Of a stretch of DNA of 64,000 bases, positions 1 through 12,324 are shown one piece after another. The first letter of the stretch is position 1. The number at the start of each line of letters is the position of its first letter. The notes below the pieces were generated by a model. It saw only the letters and a list, made by a program, of their open reading frames with translations. It was not told where the DNA came from and did not search any database. The position numbers and the translations under genes are program-made. The stretch lies in contig JAZGUH010000103.1 in assembly GCA_037893225.1 (NCBI GenBank), positions 2,852,001 to 2,916,000 of the forward strand, in the 5' to 3' direction. Source of the stretch: Hippasteria phrygiana (Eukaryota; Echinodermata; Asteroidea; Valvatida; Goniasteridae).

Positions 1-234
1 CAACAATTTCAGGCCATTGCCAGCTTCACAGCGTTAGAACTCTTCGAGAAAATTAAAACCTCGCAACACATTTCTTCCTGTGAACCCTGTGTGCGTTCTT
101 CCGTTTACTGTATTGTAACTGCTTAACGTTTGCCACATTTTCAGATGAACGCCCCTCCTTTCCCTGTTCATAATTGAATGGTATATTGACCAAATCCAGT
201 TATTTTTACACTTATGGGTAGCTTAGATCTAGCG

Positions 235-468
235 CAACAATTTGAGACCATCGCCAGCTTTACAGCGTTAGAACTCTTCGAGAAAATTCAAACCTCGCAA
301 CTAATTTCTTTCTGTAAACTCTGTGTGCCTTCTCCCGTTTACTGCATTGTGACTGCTTAACGTTTGCCAAATTTTCAGATGAACGCCTCTCCTTTCCCTG
401 TTCATAATTGAATGGTATATTGACCAAATCCAGTAATTTTTACACGTATGGGTAGCTTAGATATAGCG
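235..468 (+). repeat. Representative 234-bp monomer with internal map
   Basis: Using the 'caacaatt' start, landmarks fall at these monomer positions. A GAA..TTC..GAA..TTC cluster lies at 37-55. A subtype-diagnostic stretch after 'cctcgcaa' spans roughly 65-82. 'cccgtttactgcattg' lies near 100-115, with 'gcttaacgttt' at 121-131. 'ccaaattttcagatg' is near 133-147, followed by a 14-base pyrimidine run (cccctcctttccct) at about 152-165. 'ttgaccaaatcc' is near 187-198, and 'tagatcta' (an 8-bp palindrome containing BglII) lies near the end. A comparable consensus monomer counted by hand is 42% GC with C exceeding G (59 against 40) and 10 CpGs. No long inverted repeat, tRNA cloverleaf or terminal repeat was seen within it. 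Confidence 0.9.
277..289 (+). promoter_or_regulatory. Heat-shock-element-like motif (TTCnnGAAnnTTC), one per intact monomer
   Basis: The second monomer reads TTCgaGAAaaTTC at these positions, three inverted 5-bp units in perfect register. A fourth GAA lies upstream (271-273) but with a 3-base gap. The same motif sits at monomer positions 43-55 in most monomers of the window. Variants keep it ('cttcttgaaaattc', 'cttcgcgaaaattc') or break it ('gagaaaaatc', 'cgacaaaattc', 'gaaaattaaaa', 'cctcgag', 'cttggag'). HSF family trimers bind such arrays of alternating nGAAn units. Actual binding or stress-induced transcription is inference. Confidence 0.45.
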
Positions 469-1170
469 CAACAATTGTAGACCATCGCCAGCTTCACAGC
501 GTTAGAACTCTTCGAGAAAATTCAACCCTCGCAACAAATTTCTTCCCGTGAACTGTGTGTGCGTTCTCCCGTTTACTGCATTGTGGCTGCTTAACGTTTG
601 CCAAATTTTCAGATGAACGCCCCTCCTTTCCCTGTTCATAATTGAATGGTATATTGACCAAATCCAGTTATGTTTACACTGATGGGTAGCTTAGATCTAG
701 CGCAACAATTTGAGACCATCGCCAGCTTCACAGCGTTAGAACTCTTCGAGAAAATTCAAACCTCGCAACTAATTTCTTTCTGTGAACTCTGTGTGCCTTC
801 TCCCGTTTACTGCATTGTGGCTGCTTAACGTTTGCCAAATTTTCAGATGAACGCCTCTCCTTTCCCTGTTCATAATTGAATGGTATATTGACCAAATCCA
901 GTAATTTTTACACGTATGGGTAGCTTAGATATAGCGCAACAATTGCAGACCATCGCCAGCTTCACAGCGTTAGAACTCTTCGAGAAAATTCAACCCTCGC
1001 AACAAATTTCTTCCCGTGTACTGTGTGTGCGTTCTCCCGTTTACTGCATTGTGGCTGCTTAACGTTTGCCAAATTTTCAGATGAACGCCCCTCCTTTCCC
1101 TGTTCATAATTGAATGGTATATTGACCAAATCCAGTCATTTTTACACTGATGGGTAGCTTAGATCTAGCG

Positions 1171-1273
1171 CAACAATTTTCAGATGAACGCCCCTCCTTT
1201 CCCTGTTCATAATTGAATGGTATATTGACCAAATCCAGTCATTTTTACACTGATGGGTAGCTTAGATCTAGCG
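1171..1273 (+). repeat. Truncated 103-bp monomer (131-bp internal deletion)
   Basis: This is the only large break in the 234-bp rhythm. 'caacaattt' (monomer positions 1-9) is joined directly to 'tcagatgaacg' (position 141 onward), so positions 10-140 are missing. The two ends share the 5-base microhomology 'aattt' (positions 5-9 and 136-140). This fits replication slippage or microhomology-mediated end joining. The monomers on both sides are full length and otherwise ordinary. The deletion removes the heat-shock-element-like motif from this copy. No second copy of this junction was seen in the window, so the event looks recent or was not propagated. Confidence 0.95.
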
Positions 1274-2306
1274 CAACAATTTGAGACCATCGCCAGCTTC
1301 ACAGCGTTAGAACTCTTCGAGAAAATTCAAACCTCGCAACTAATTTCTTTCTGTGAACTCTGTGTGCCTTCTCCCGTTTACTGCATTGTGGCTGCTTAAC
1401 GTTTGCCAAATTTTCAGATGAACGCCTCTCCTTTCCCTGTTCATAATTGAATGGGATATTGACCAAGTCCAGCAATTTTCACACGTATGGGTAGCTTAGA
1501 TATAGCGCAACAATTTGAGACCATCGCCAGCTTCACAGCGTTAGAACTCTTCGAGAAAATTCAAACCTCGCAACAAATTTCTTCCCGTGAACTCTGTGTG
1601 CGTTCTCCCGTTTACTGCATTGTGGCTGCTTAACGTTTGCCAAATTTTCAGATGAACGCCCCTCCTTTCCCTGTTCATAATTGAATGGTATATTGACCAA
1701 ATCCAGTATTTTTTACACGTATGGGTAGCTTAGATATAGCGCAACAATTTCAGACCATCGCCAGCTTCACAGCGTTAGAACTCTTCGAGAAAAATCAAAC
1801 CTCGCATCAAATTTCTTCCTGTGAACTCTGTGTGCGTTCTTCCGTTTACTGCATTGTGGCTGCTTAACGTTTGCCACATTTTCAGATGAACGCCCCTCCT
1901 TTCCCTGTTCATAATTGAATGGGATATTGACCAAATCCAGTCATTTTTACACGTATGGGTAGCTTAGATCTAGCGCAACAATTTCAGACCATCGCCAGCT
2001 TCACAGCGTTAGAACTCTTCGAGAAAATTCAAACCTCGCAACAAATTTCTTCCCGTGAACTGTGTGTGCGTTCTCCCGTTTACTGCATTGTGGCTGCTTA
2101 ACGTTTGCCAAATTTTCAGATGAACGCCCCTCCTTTCCCTGTTCATAATTGAATGGGATGTTGACCAAATCCAGCAATTTTCACACGTATGGGTAGCTTA
2201 GATATAGCGCAACAATTTGAGACCATCGCCAGCTTCACAGCGTTAGAACTCTTCGAGAAAATTCAAACCTCGCAACAAATTTCTTCCCGTGAACTCTGTG
2301 TGCGTT

Positions 2307-3636
2307 CTCCCGTTTACTGCATTGTGGCTGCTTAACGTTTGCCAAATTTTCAGATGAACGCCCCTCCTTTCCCTGTTCATAATTGAATGGGATATTGACC
2401 AAATCCAGTAATTTTCACACGTATGGGTAGCTTAGATCTAGCGCAACAATTTGAGACCATCGCCAGCTTCATAGCGTGAGAACTCTTCGACAAAATTCAA
2501 ACCTCGCAACAACTTTTTTCCATGAACTCTGTGTGCGTTCTCCCGTTTACTGCATTGTGACTGCTTAACGTTTGCCAAATTTTCAGATGAACGCCACTCC
2601 TTTCCCTGTTGATAATTGAATAGTATATTGACCAAATCCAGTCATTTTTACACGTATGGGTAGCTTAGATCTAGCGCAACAATTTCAGGCCATTGCCAGC
2701 TTCACAGCGTTAGAACTCTTCGAGAAAATTAAAACCTCGCAACACATTTCTTCCTGTGAACCCTGTGTGCGTTCTTCCGTTTACTGTATTGTAACTGCTT
2801 AACGTTTGCCACATTTTCAGATGAACGCCCCTCCTTTCCCTGTTCATAATTGAATGGTATATTGACCAAATCCAGTTATTTTTACACTTATGGGTAGCTT
2901 AGATCTAGCGCAACAATTTGAGACCATCGCCAGCTTTACAGCGTTAGAACTCTTCGAGAAAATTCAAACCTCGCAACTAATTTCTTTCTGTAAACTCTGT
3001 GTGCCTTCTCCCGTTTACTGCATTGTGGCTGCTTAACGTTTGCCAAATTTTCAGATGAACGCCCCTCCTTTCCCTGTTCATAATTGAATGGGATATTGAC
3101 CAAATCCAGTAATTTTCACACGTATGGGTAGCTTAGATCTAGCGCAACAATTTGAGACCATCGCCAGCTTCATAGCGTGAGAACTCTTCGACAAAATTCA
3201 AACCTCGCAACAACTTTTTTCCATGAACTCTGTGTGCGTTCTCCCGTTTACTGCATTGTGACTGCTTAACGTTTGCCAAATTTTCAGATGAACGCCACTC
3301 CTTTCCCTGTTGATAATTGAATAGTATATTGACCAAATCCAGTCATTTTTACACGTATGGGTAGCTTAGATCTAGCGCAACAATTTCAGGCCATTGCCAG
3401 CTTCACAGCGTTAGAACTCTTCGAGAAAATTAAAACCTCGCAACACATTTCTTCCTGTGAACCCTGTGTGCGTTCTTCCGTTTACTGTATTGTAACTGCT
3501 TAACGTTTGCCACATTTTCAGATGAACGCCCCTCCTTTCCCTGTTCATAATTGAATGGTATATTGACCAAATCCAGTTATTTTTACACTTATGGGTAGCT
3601 TAGATCTAGCGCAACAATTTGAGACCATCGCCAGCT
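2307..3636 (+). repeat. 3-monomer tandem duplication (701 bp)
   Basis: The segment at about 2307-2935 recurs at about 3008-3636 with an offset of 701 bp, one less than three monomers. Both copies share a monomer with a six-T tract (2514-2519 and 3215-3220), where related monomers elsewhere have seven Ts. The shared one-base loss shows that the deletion came before the duplication. The copies part at position 2936/3637 (t against c) and at about 2303/3004 upstream (gcg against gcc). Confidence 0.85.
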
Positions 3637-3644
3637 TCACAGCG

Positions 3645-6600
3645 TTAGAACTCTTCGAGAAAATTCAAACCTCGCAACAAATTTCTTCCCGTGAACTGTG
3701 TGTGCGTTCTCCCGTTTACTGCATTGTGGCTGCTTAACGTTTGCCAAATTTTCAGATGAACGCCCCTCCTTTCCCTGTTCATAATTGAATGGGATGTTGA
3801 CCAAATCCAGCAATTTTCACACGTATGGGTAGCTTAGATATAGCGCAACAATTTGAGACCATCGCCAGCTTCACAGCGTTAGAACTCTTCGAGAAAATTC
3901 AAACCTCGCAACAAATTTCTTCCCGTGAACTCTGTGTGCGTTCTCCCGTTTACTGCATTGTGGCTGCTTAACGTTTGCCAAATTTTCAGATGAACGCCCC
4001 TCCTTTCCCTGTTGATAATTGAATAGTATATTGACCAAATCCAGTCATTTTTACACGTATGGGTAGCTTAGATCTAGCGCAACAATTTCAGGCCATTGCC
4101 AGCTTCACAGCGTTAGAACTCTTCGAGAAAATTAAAACCTCGCAACACATTTCTTCCTGTGAACCCTGTGTGCGTTCTTCCGTTTACTGTATTGTAACTG
4201 CTTAACGTTTGCCACATTTTCAGATGAACGCCCCTCCTTTCCCTGTTCATAATTGAATGGTATATTGACCAAATCCAGTTATTTTTACACTTATGGGTAG
4301 CTTAGATCTAGCGCAACAATTTGAGACCATCGCCAGCTTTACAGCGTTAGAACTCTTCGAGAAAATTCAAACCTCGCAACTAATTTCTTTCTGTAAACTC
4401 TGTGCGCCTTCTCCCGTTTACTGCATTGTGGCTGCTTAACGTTTGCCAAATTTTCAGATGAACGCCTCTCCTTTCCCTGTTCATAATTGAATGGTATATT
4501 GACCAAATCCAGTAATTTTTACACGTATGGGTAGCTTAGATATAGCGCAACAATTGCAGACCATCGCCAGCTTCACAGCGTTAGAACTCTTCGAGAAAAT
4601 TCAACCCTCGCAACAAATTTCTTCCCGTGAACTGTGTGTGCGTTCTCCCGTTTACTGCATTGTGGCTGCTTAACGTTTGCCACATTTTCAGATGAACGCC
4701 CCTCCTTTCCCTGTTCATAATTGAATGGGATATTGACCAAATCCAGTAATTTTCACACGTATGGGTAGCTTAGATCTAGCGCAATAATTTGAGACCATCG
4801 CCAGCTTCATAGCGTGAGAACTCTTCGAGAAAATTCAAACCTCGCAACAATCTTTGTTCCATGAACTCTGTGTGCGTTCTCCCGTTTACTGCATTGTGAC
4901 TGCTTAACGTTTGCCAAATTTTCAGATGAACGCCCCTCCTTTCCCTGTTCATAATTGAATAGTATATTGACCAAATCCAGTCATTTTTACACGTATGGGT
5001 AGCTTAGATCTAGCGCAACAATTTCAGACCATCGCCAGCTTCACAGCGTTAGAACTCTTCGAGAAAATTCAAACCTCGCAACAAATTTCTTCCCGTGAAC
5101 TGTGTGTGCGTTCTCCCGTTTACTGCATTGTGGCTGCTTAACGTTTGCCAAATTTTCAGATGAACGCCCCTCCTTTCCCTGTTCATAATTGAATGGGATG
5201 TTGACCAAATCCAGCAATTTTCACACGTATGGGTAGCTTAGATATAGCGCAACAATTTGAGACCATCGCCAGCTTCACAGCGTTAGAACTCTTCGAGAAA
5301 ATTCAAACCTCGCAACAAATTTCTTCCCGTGAACTCTGTGTGCGTTCTGCCGTTTACTGCATTGTGGCTGCTTAACGTTTGCCAAATTTTCAGATGAACG
5401 CCCCTCCTTTCCCTGTTCATAATTGAATGGGATATTGACCAAATCCAGTAATTTTCACACGTATGGGTAGCTTAGATCTAGCGCAACAATTTGAGACCAT
5501 CGCCAGCTTCATAGCGTGAGAACTCTTCGACAAAATTCAAACCTCGCAACAACTTTTTTTCTATGAACTCTGTGTGCGTTCTCCCGTTTACTGCATTGTG
5601 ACTGCTTAACGTTTGCCAAATTTTCAGATGAACGCCCCTCCTTTCCCTGTTGATAATTGAATAGTATATTGACCAAATCCAGTCATTTTTACACGTATGG
5701 GTAGCTTAGATCTAGCGCAACAATTTCAGGCCATTGCCAGCTTCACAGCGTTAGAACTCTTCGAGAAAATTAAAACCTCGCAACACATTTCTTCCTGTGA
5801 ACCCTGTGTGCGTTCATCCGTTTACTGTATTGTAACTGCTTAACGTTTGCCACATTTTCAGATGAACGCCCCTCCTTTCCCTGTTCATAATTGAATGGTA
5901 TATTGACCAAATCCAGTTATTTTTACACTTATGGGTAGCTTAGATCTAGCGCAACAATTTGAGACCATCGCCAGCTTTACAGCGTTAGAACTCTTCGAGA
6001 AAATTCAAACCTCGCAACTAATTTCTTTCTGTAAACTCTGTGTGCCTTCTCCCGTTTACTGCATTGTGGCTGCTTAACGTTTGCCAAATTTTCAGATGAA
6101 CGCCTCTCCTTTCCCTGTTCATAATTGAATGGTATATTGACCAAATCCAGTAATTTTTACACGTATGGGTAGCTTAGATATAGCGCAACAATTGCAGACC
6201 ATCGCCAGCTTCACAGCGTTAGAACTCTTCGAGAAAAGTCAACCCTCGCAACAAATTTCTTCCCGTGAACTGTGTGTGCGTTCTCCCGTTTACTGCATTG
6301 TGGCTGCTTAACGTTTGCCAAATTTTCAGATGAACGCCCCTCCTTTCCCTGTTCATAATTGAATGGTATATTGACCAAATCCAGTCATTTTTACACTGAT
6401 GGGTAGCTTAGATCTAGCGCAACAATTTCAGACCATCGCCAGCTTCACAGCGTTAGAACTCTTCGAGAAAATTCAAACCTCGCAACAAATTTCTTCCCGT
6501 GAACTGTGTGTGCGTTCTCCCGTTTACTGCATTGTGGCTGCTTAACGTTTGCCAAATTTTCAGATGAACGCCCCTCCTTTCCCTGTTCATAATTGAATGG

Positions 6601-6708
6601 GATGTTGACCAAATCCAGCAATTTTCACACGTATGGGTAGCTTAGATATAGCGCAACAATTTGAGACCATCGCCAGCTTCACAGCGTTAGAACTCTTCGA
6701 GAAAATTC
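3645..6708 (+). repeat. 3.06-kb segment duplicated 5616 bp downstream (first copy)
   Basis: This segment recurs at about 9261-12324, an offset of 24 monomers. Shared rare variants include 'ctctgtgcgcc' (about 4399 and 10015), 'cgttctgccg' (5344 and 10960), 'ttttctatg' (about 5567 and 11183), 'cgttcatccg' (5811 and 11427) and 'gagaaaagtcaaccc' (6232 and 11848). One difference is 'caatctttg' at about 4848 against 'caatgtttg' at about 10464. Divergence starts abruptly at both edges, inside monomers. Confidence 0.85.
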
Positions 6709-8814
6709 AACCCTCGCAACAAATTTCTTCCCGTGAACTGTGTGTGCGTTCTCCCGTTTACTGCATTGTGGCTGCTTAACGTTTGCCACATTTTCAGATG
6801 AACGCCCCTCCTTTCCCTGTTCATAATTGAATGGGATATTGACCAAATCCAGTAATTTTCACACGTATGGGTAGCTTAGATCTAGCGCAATAATTTGAGA
6901 CCATCGCCAGCTTCATAGCGTGAGAACTCTTCGAGAAAATTCAAACCTCGCAACAATCTTTGTTCCATGAACTCTGTGTGCGTTCTCCCGTTTACTGCAT
7001 TGTGACTGCTTAACGTTTGCCAAATTTTCAGATGAACGCCCCTCCTTTCCCTGTTCATAATTGAATAGTATATTGACCAAATCCAGTCATTTTTACACGT
7101 ATGGGTAGCTTAGATCTAGCGCAACAATTTCAGACCATCGCCAGCTTCACAGCGTTAGAACTCTTCGAGAAAATTCAAACCTCGCAACAAATTTCTTCCC
7201 GTGAACTGTGTGTGCGTTCTCCCGTTTACTGCATTGTGGCTGCTTAACGTTTGCCAAATTTTCAGATGAACGCCCCTCCTTTCCCTGTTCATAATTGAAT
7301 GGGATGTTGACCAAATCCAGCAATTTTCACACGTATGGGTAGCTTAGATATAGCGCAACAATTTGAGACCATCGCCAGCTTCACAGCGTTAGAACTCTTC
7401 GAGAAAATTCAAACCTCGCAACAAATTTCTTCCCGTGAACTCTGTGTGCGTTCTGCCGTTTACTGCATTGTGGCTGCTTAACGTTTGCCAAATTTTCAGA
7501 TGAACGCCCCTCCTTTCCCTGTTCATAATTGAATGGGATATTGACCAAATCCAGTAATTTTCACACGTATGGGTAGCTTAGATCTAGCGCAACAATTTGA
7601 GACCATCGCCAGCTTCATAGCGTGAGAACTCTTCGACAAAATTCAAACCTCGCAACAACTTTTTTTCTATGAACTCTGTGTGCGTTCTCCCGTTTACTGC
7701 ATTGTGACTGCTTAACGTTTGCCAAATTTTCAGATGAACGCCCCTCCTTTCCCTGTTGATAATTGAATAGTATATTGACCAAATCCAGTCATTTTTACAC
7801 GTATGGGTAGCTTAGATCTAGCGCAACAATTTCAGGCCATTGCCAGCTTCACAGCGTTAGAACTCTTCGAGAAAATTAAAACCTCGCAACACATTTCTTC
7901 CTGTGAACCCTGTGTGCGTTCATCCGTTTACTGTATTGTAACTGCTTAACGTTTGCCACATTTTCAGATGAACGCCCCTCCTTTCCCTGTTCATAATTGA
8001 ATGGTATATTGACCAAATCCAGTTATTTTTACACTTATGGGTAGCTTAGATCTAGCGCAACAATTTGAGACCATCGCCAGCTTTACAGCGTTAGAACTCT
8101 TCGAGAAAATTCAAACCTCGCAACTAATTTCTTTCTGTAAACTCTGTGTGCCTTCTCCCGTTTACTGCATTGTGGCTGCTTAACGTTTGCCAAATTTTCA
8201 GATGAACGCCTCTCCTTTCCCTGTTCATAATTGAATGGTATATTGACCAAATCCAGTAATTTTTACACGTATGGGTAGCTTAGATATAGCGCAACAATTG
8301 CAGACCATCGCCAGCTTCACAGCGTTAGAACTCTTCGAGAAAAGTCAACCCTCGCAACAAATTTCTTCCCGTGAACTGTGTGTGCGTTCTCCCGTTTACT
8401 GCATTGTGGCTGCTTAACGTTTGCCAAATTTTCAGATGAACGCCCCTCCTTTCCCTGTTCATAATTGAATGGTATATTGACCAAATCCAGTCATTTTTAC
8501 ACTGATGGGTAGCTTAGATCTAGCGCAACAATTTCAGACCATCGCCAGCTTCACAGCGTTAGAACTCTTCGAGAAAATTCAAACCTCGCAACAAATTTCT
8601 TCCCGTGAACTGTGTGTGCGTTCTCCCGTTTACTGCATTGTGGCTGCTTAACGTTTGCCAAATTTTCAGATGAACGCCCCTCCTTTCCCTGTTCATAATT
8701 GAATGGGATGTTGACCAAATCCAGCAATTTTCACACGTATGGGTAGCTTAGATATAGCGCAACAATTTGAGACCATCGCCAGCTTCACAGCGTTAGAACT
8801 CTTCGAGAAAATTC
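4561..8814 (+). repeat. 9-monomer tandem duplication (2106 bp)
   Basis: The segment at about 4561-6708 is followed in tandem by a copy at about 6667-8814. Shared private changes are 'gcgcaataattt' (4780 and 6886), 'caatctttgttcc' (4847 and 6953), 'cgttctgccg' and 'ttttctatg'. The right edge is set by 'aaccctcg' at 6709 against 'aaacctcg' at 8815. This duplication explains why 10.2-12.3 kb matches two earlier segments at once. Confidence 0.85.
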
Positions 8815-9280
8815 AAACCTCGCAACAAATTTCTTCCCGTGAACTCTGTGTGCGTTCTCCCGTTTACTGCATTGTGGCTGCTTAACGTTTGCCAAATTTT
8901 CAGATGAACGCCCCTCCTTTCCCTGTTCATAATTGAATGGGATATTGACCAAATCCAGTAATTTTCACACGTATGGGTAGCTTAGATCTAGCGCAACAAT
9001 TTGAGACCATCGCCAGCTTCATAGCGTGAGAACTCTTCGACAAAATTCAAACCTCGCAACAACTTTTTGTCCATGAACTCTGTGTGCGTTCTCCCGTTTA
9101 CTGCATTGTGACTGCTTAACGTTTGCCAAATTTTCAGATGAACGCCCCTCCTTTCCCTGTTGATAATTGAATAGTATATTGACCAAATCCAGTCATTTTT
9201 ACACGTATGGGTAGCTTAGATCTAGCGCAACAATTTCAGGCCATTGCCAGCTTCACAGCGTTAGAACTCTTCGAGAAAAT
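6690..9280 (+). repeat. 2.6-kb segment duplicated 3510 bp downstream
   Basis: It recurs at about 10200-12790, an offset of 15 monomers. Matching rare variants include 'gcgcaataattt' at 6886 and 10396, and 'aactttttgtcc' at 9061 and 12571. The left edge lies where 'caatttgagacc' (about 6655) meets 'caattgcagacc' (about 10166). The right edge lies at about 9280, where 'aaaattcaaacc' meets 'aaaattaaaacc'. The same 15-monomer offset recurs independently in domain II. Confidence 0.8.
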
Positions 9281-12200
9281 TCAAACCTCGCAACAAATTT
9301 CTTCCCGTGAACTGTGTGTGCGTTCTCCCGTTTACTGCATTGTGGCTGCTTAACGTTTGCCAAATTTTCAGATGAACGCCCCTCCTTTCCCTGTTCATAA
9401 TTGAATGGGATGTTGACCAAATCCAGCAATTTTCACACGTATGGGTAGCTTAGATATAGCGCAACAATTTGAGACCATCGCCAGCTTCACAGCGTTAGAA
9501 CTCTTCGAGAAAATTCAAACCTCGCAACAAATTTCTTCCCGTGAACTCTGTGTGCGTTCTCCCGTTTACTGCATTGTGGCTGCTTAACGTTTGCCAAATT
9601 TTCAGATGAACGCCCCTCCTTTCCCTGTTGATAATTGAATAGTATATTGACCAAATCCAGTCATTTTTACACGTATGGGTAGCTTAGATCTAGCGCAACA
9701 ATTTCAGGCCATTGCCAGCTTCACAGCGTTAGAACTCTTCGAGAAAATTAAAACCTCGCAACACATTTCTTCCTGTGAACCCTGTGTGCGTTCTTCCGTT
9801 TACTGTATTGTAACTGCTTAACGTTTGCCACATTTTCAGATGAACGCCCCTCCTTTCCCTGTTCATAATTGAATGGTATATTGACCAAATCCAGTTATTT
9901 TTACACTTATGGGTAGCTTAGATCTAGCGCAACAATTTGAGACCATCGCCAGCTTTACAGCGTTAGAACTCTTCGAGAAAATTCAAACCTCGCAACTAAT
10001 TTCTTTCTGTAAACTCTGTGCGCCTTCTCCCGTTTACTGCATTGTGGCTGCTTAACGTTTGCCAAATTTTCAGATGAACGCCTCTCCTTTCCCTGTTCAT
10101 AATTGAATGGTATATTGACCAAATCCAGTAATTTTTACACGTATGGGTAGCTTAGATATAGCGCAACAATTGCAGACCATCGCCAGCTTCACAGCGTTAG
10201 AACTCTTCGAGAAAATTCAACCCTCGCAACAAATTTCTTCCCGTGAACTGTGTGTGCGTTCTCCCGTTTACTGCATTGTGGCTGCTTAACGTTTGCCACA
10301 TTTTCAGATGAACGCCCCTCCTTTCCCTGTTCATAATTGAATGGGATATTGACCAAATCCAGTAATTTTCACACGTATGGGTAGCTTAGATCTAGCGCAA
10401 TAATTTGAGACCATCGCCAGCTTCATAGCGTGAGAACTCTTCGAGAAAATTCAAACCTCGCAACAATGTTTGTTCCATGAACTCTGTGTGCGTTCTCCCG
10501 TTTACTGCATTGTGACTGCTTAACGTTTGCCAAATTTTCAGATGAACGCCCCTCCTTTCCCTGTTCATAATTGAATAGTATATTGACCAAATCCAGTCAT
10601 TTTTACACGTATGGGTAGCTTAGATCTAGCGCAACAATTTCAGACCATCGCCAGCTTCACAGCGTTAGAACTCTTCGAGAAAATTCAAACCTCGCAACAA
10701 ATTTCTTCCCGTGAACTGTGTGTGCGTTCTCCCGTTTACTGCATTGTGGCTGCTTAACGTTTGCCAAATTTTCAGATGAACGCCCCTCCTTTCCCTGTTC
10801 ATAATTGAATGGGATGTTGACCAAATCCAGCAATTTTCACACGTATGGGTAGCTTAGATATAGCGCAACAATTTGAGACCATCGCCAGCTTCACAGCGTT
10901 AGAACTCTTCGAGAAAATTCAAACCTCGCAACAAATTTCTTCCCGTGAACTCTGTGTGCGTTCTGCCGTTTACTGCATTGTGGCTGCTTAACGTTTGCCA
11001 AATTTTCAGATGAACGCCCCTCCTTTCCCTGTTCATAATTGAATGGGATATTGACCAAATCCAGTAATTTTCACACGTATGGGTAGCTTAGATCTAGCGC
11101 AACAATTTGAGACCATCGCCAGCTTCATAGCGTGAGAACTCTTCGACAAAATTCAAACCTCGCAACAACTTTTTTTCTATGAACTCTGTGTGCGTTCTCC
11201 CGTTTACTGCATTGTGACTGCTTAACGTTTGCCAAATTTTCAGATGAACGCCCCTCCTTTCCCTGTTGATAATTGAATAGTATATTGACCAAATCCAGTC
11301 ATTTTTACACGTATGGGTAGCTTAGATCTAGCGCAACAATTTCAGGCCATTGCCAGCTTCACAGCGTTAGAACTCTTCGAGAAAATTAAAACCTCGCAAC
11401 ACATTTCTTCCTGTGAACCCTGTGTGCGTTCATCCGTTTACTGTATTGTAACTGCTTAACGTTTGCCACATTTTCAGATGAACGCCCCTCCTTTCCCTGT
11501 TCATAATTGAATGGTATATTGACCAAATCCAGTTATTTTTACACTTATGGGTAGCTTAGATCTAGCGCAACAATTTGAGACCATCGCCAGCTTTACAGCG
11601 TTAGAACTCTTCGAGAAAATTCAAACCTCGCAACTAATTTCTTTCTGTAAACTCTGTGTGCCTTCTCCCGTTTACTGCATTGTGGCTGCTTAACGTTTGC
11701 CAAATTTTCAGATGAACGCCTCTCCTTTCCCTGTTCATAATTGAATGGTATATTGACCAAATCCAGTAATTTTTACACGTATGGGTAGCTTAGATATAGC
11801 GCAACAATTGCAGACCATCGCCAGCTTCACAGCGTTAGAACTCTTCGAGAAAAGTCAACCCTCGCAACAAATTTCTTCCCGTGAACTGTGTGTGCGTTCT
11901 CCCGTTTACTGCATTGTGGCTGCTTAACGTTTGCCAAATTTTCAGATGAACGCCCCTCCTTTCCCTGTTCATAATTGAATGGTATATTGACCAAATCCAG
12001 TCATTTTTACACTGATGGGTAGCTTAGATCTAGCGCAACAATTTCAGACCATCGCCAGCTTCACAGCGTTAGAACTCTTCGAGAAAATTCAAACCTCGCA
12101 ACAAATTTCTTCCCGTGAACTGTGTGTGCGTTCTCCCGTTTACTGCATTGTGGCTGCTTAACGTTTGCCAAATTTTCAGATGAACGCCCCTCCTTTCCCT

Positions 12201-12324
12201 GTTCATAATTGAATGGGATGTTGACCAAATCCAGCAATTTTCACACGTATGGGTAGCTTAGATATAGCGCAACAATTTGAGACCATCGCCAGCTTCACAG
12301 CGTTAGAACTCTTCGAGAAAATTC
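9261..12324 (+). repeat. Second copy of the 3645-6708 segment
   Basis: This copy lies 5616 bp from the first and is nearly identical to it. Its right part (10.2-12.3 kb) also aligns with 6.7-8.8 kb at 3510 bp, because of the 2106-bp tandem duplication inside domain I. Confidence 0.85.

Noticed and set aside
95..120. CENP-B box in the monomer
   Set aside because: The closest match ('cccgtttactgcattg', reverse-complement orientation) fits only six of the nine core positions, lacking the final three. It is not a functional box as defined in mammals.
152..165. G-quadruplex or triplex potential of the pyrimidine run cccctcctttccct
   Set aside because: The complementary strand has at most three short G runs here, too few for a standard intramolecular quadruplex. 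The 14-base homopyrimidine run lacks mirror symmetry.
187..198. Plant W-box (TTGACC) in each monomer
   Set aside because: A six-base match is expected by chance at this length, and nothing else in the window supports a plant regulatory context.
1141..1273. The short monomer as a real alternative repeat unit or array boundary
   Set aside because: It occurs once, is flanked on both sides by ordinary monomers and is fully explained by an internal deletion.
2438..2635. Open reading frames of 60-76 codons on both strands throughout the window
   Set aside because: All lie entirely within the satellite, recur with the repeat period, overlap each other on opposite strands and have no recognisable domain. 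They depend on which subtype-specific substitutions happen to remove stops.
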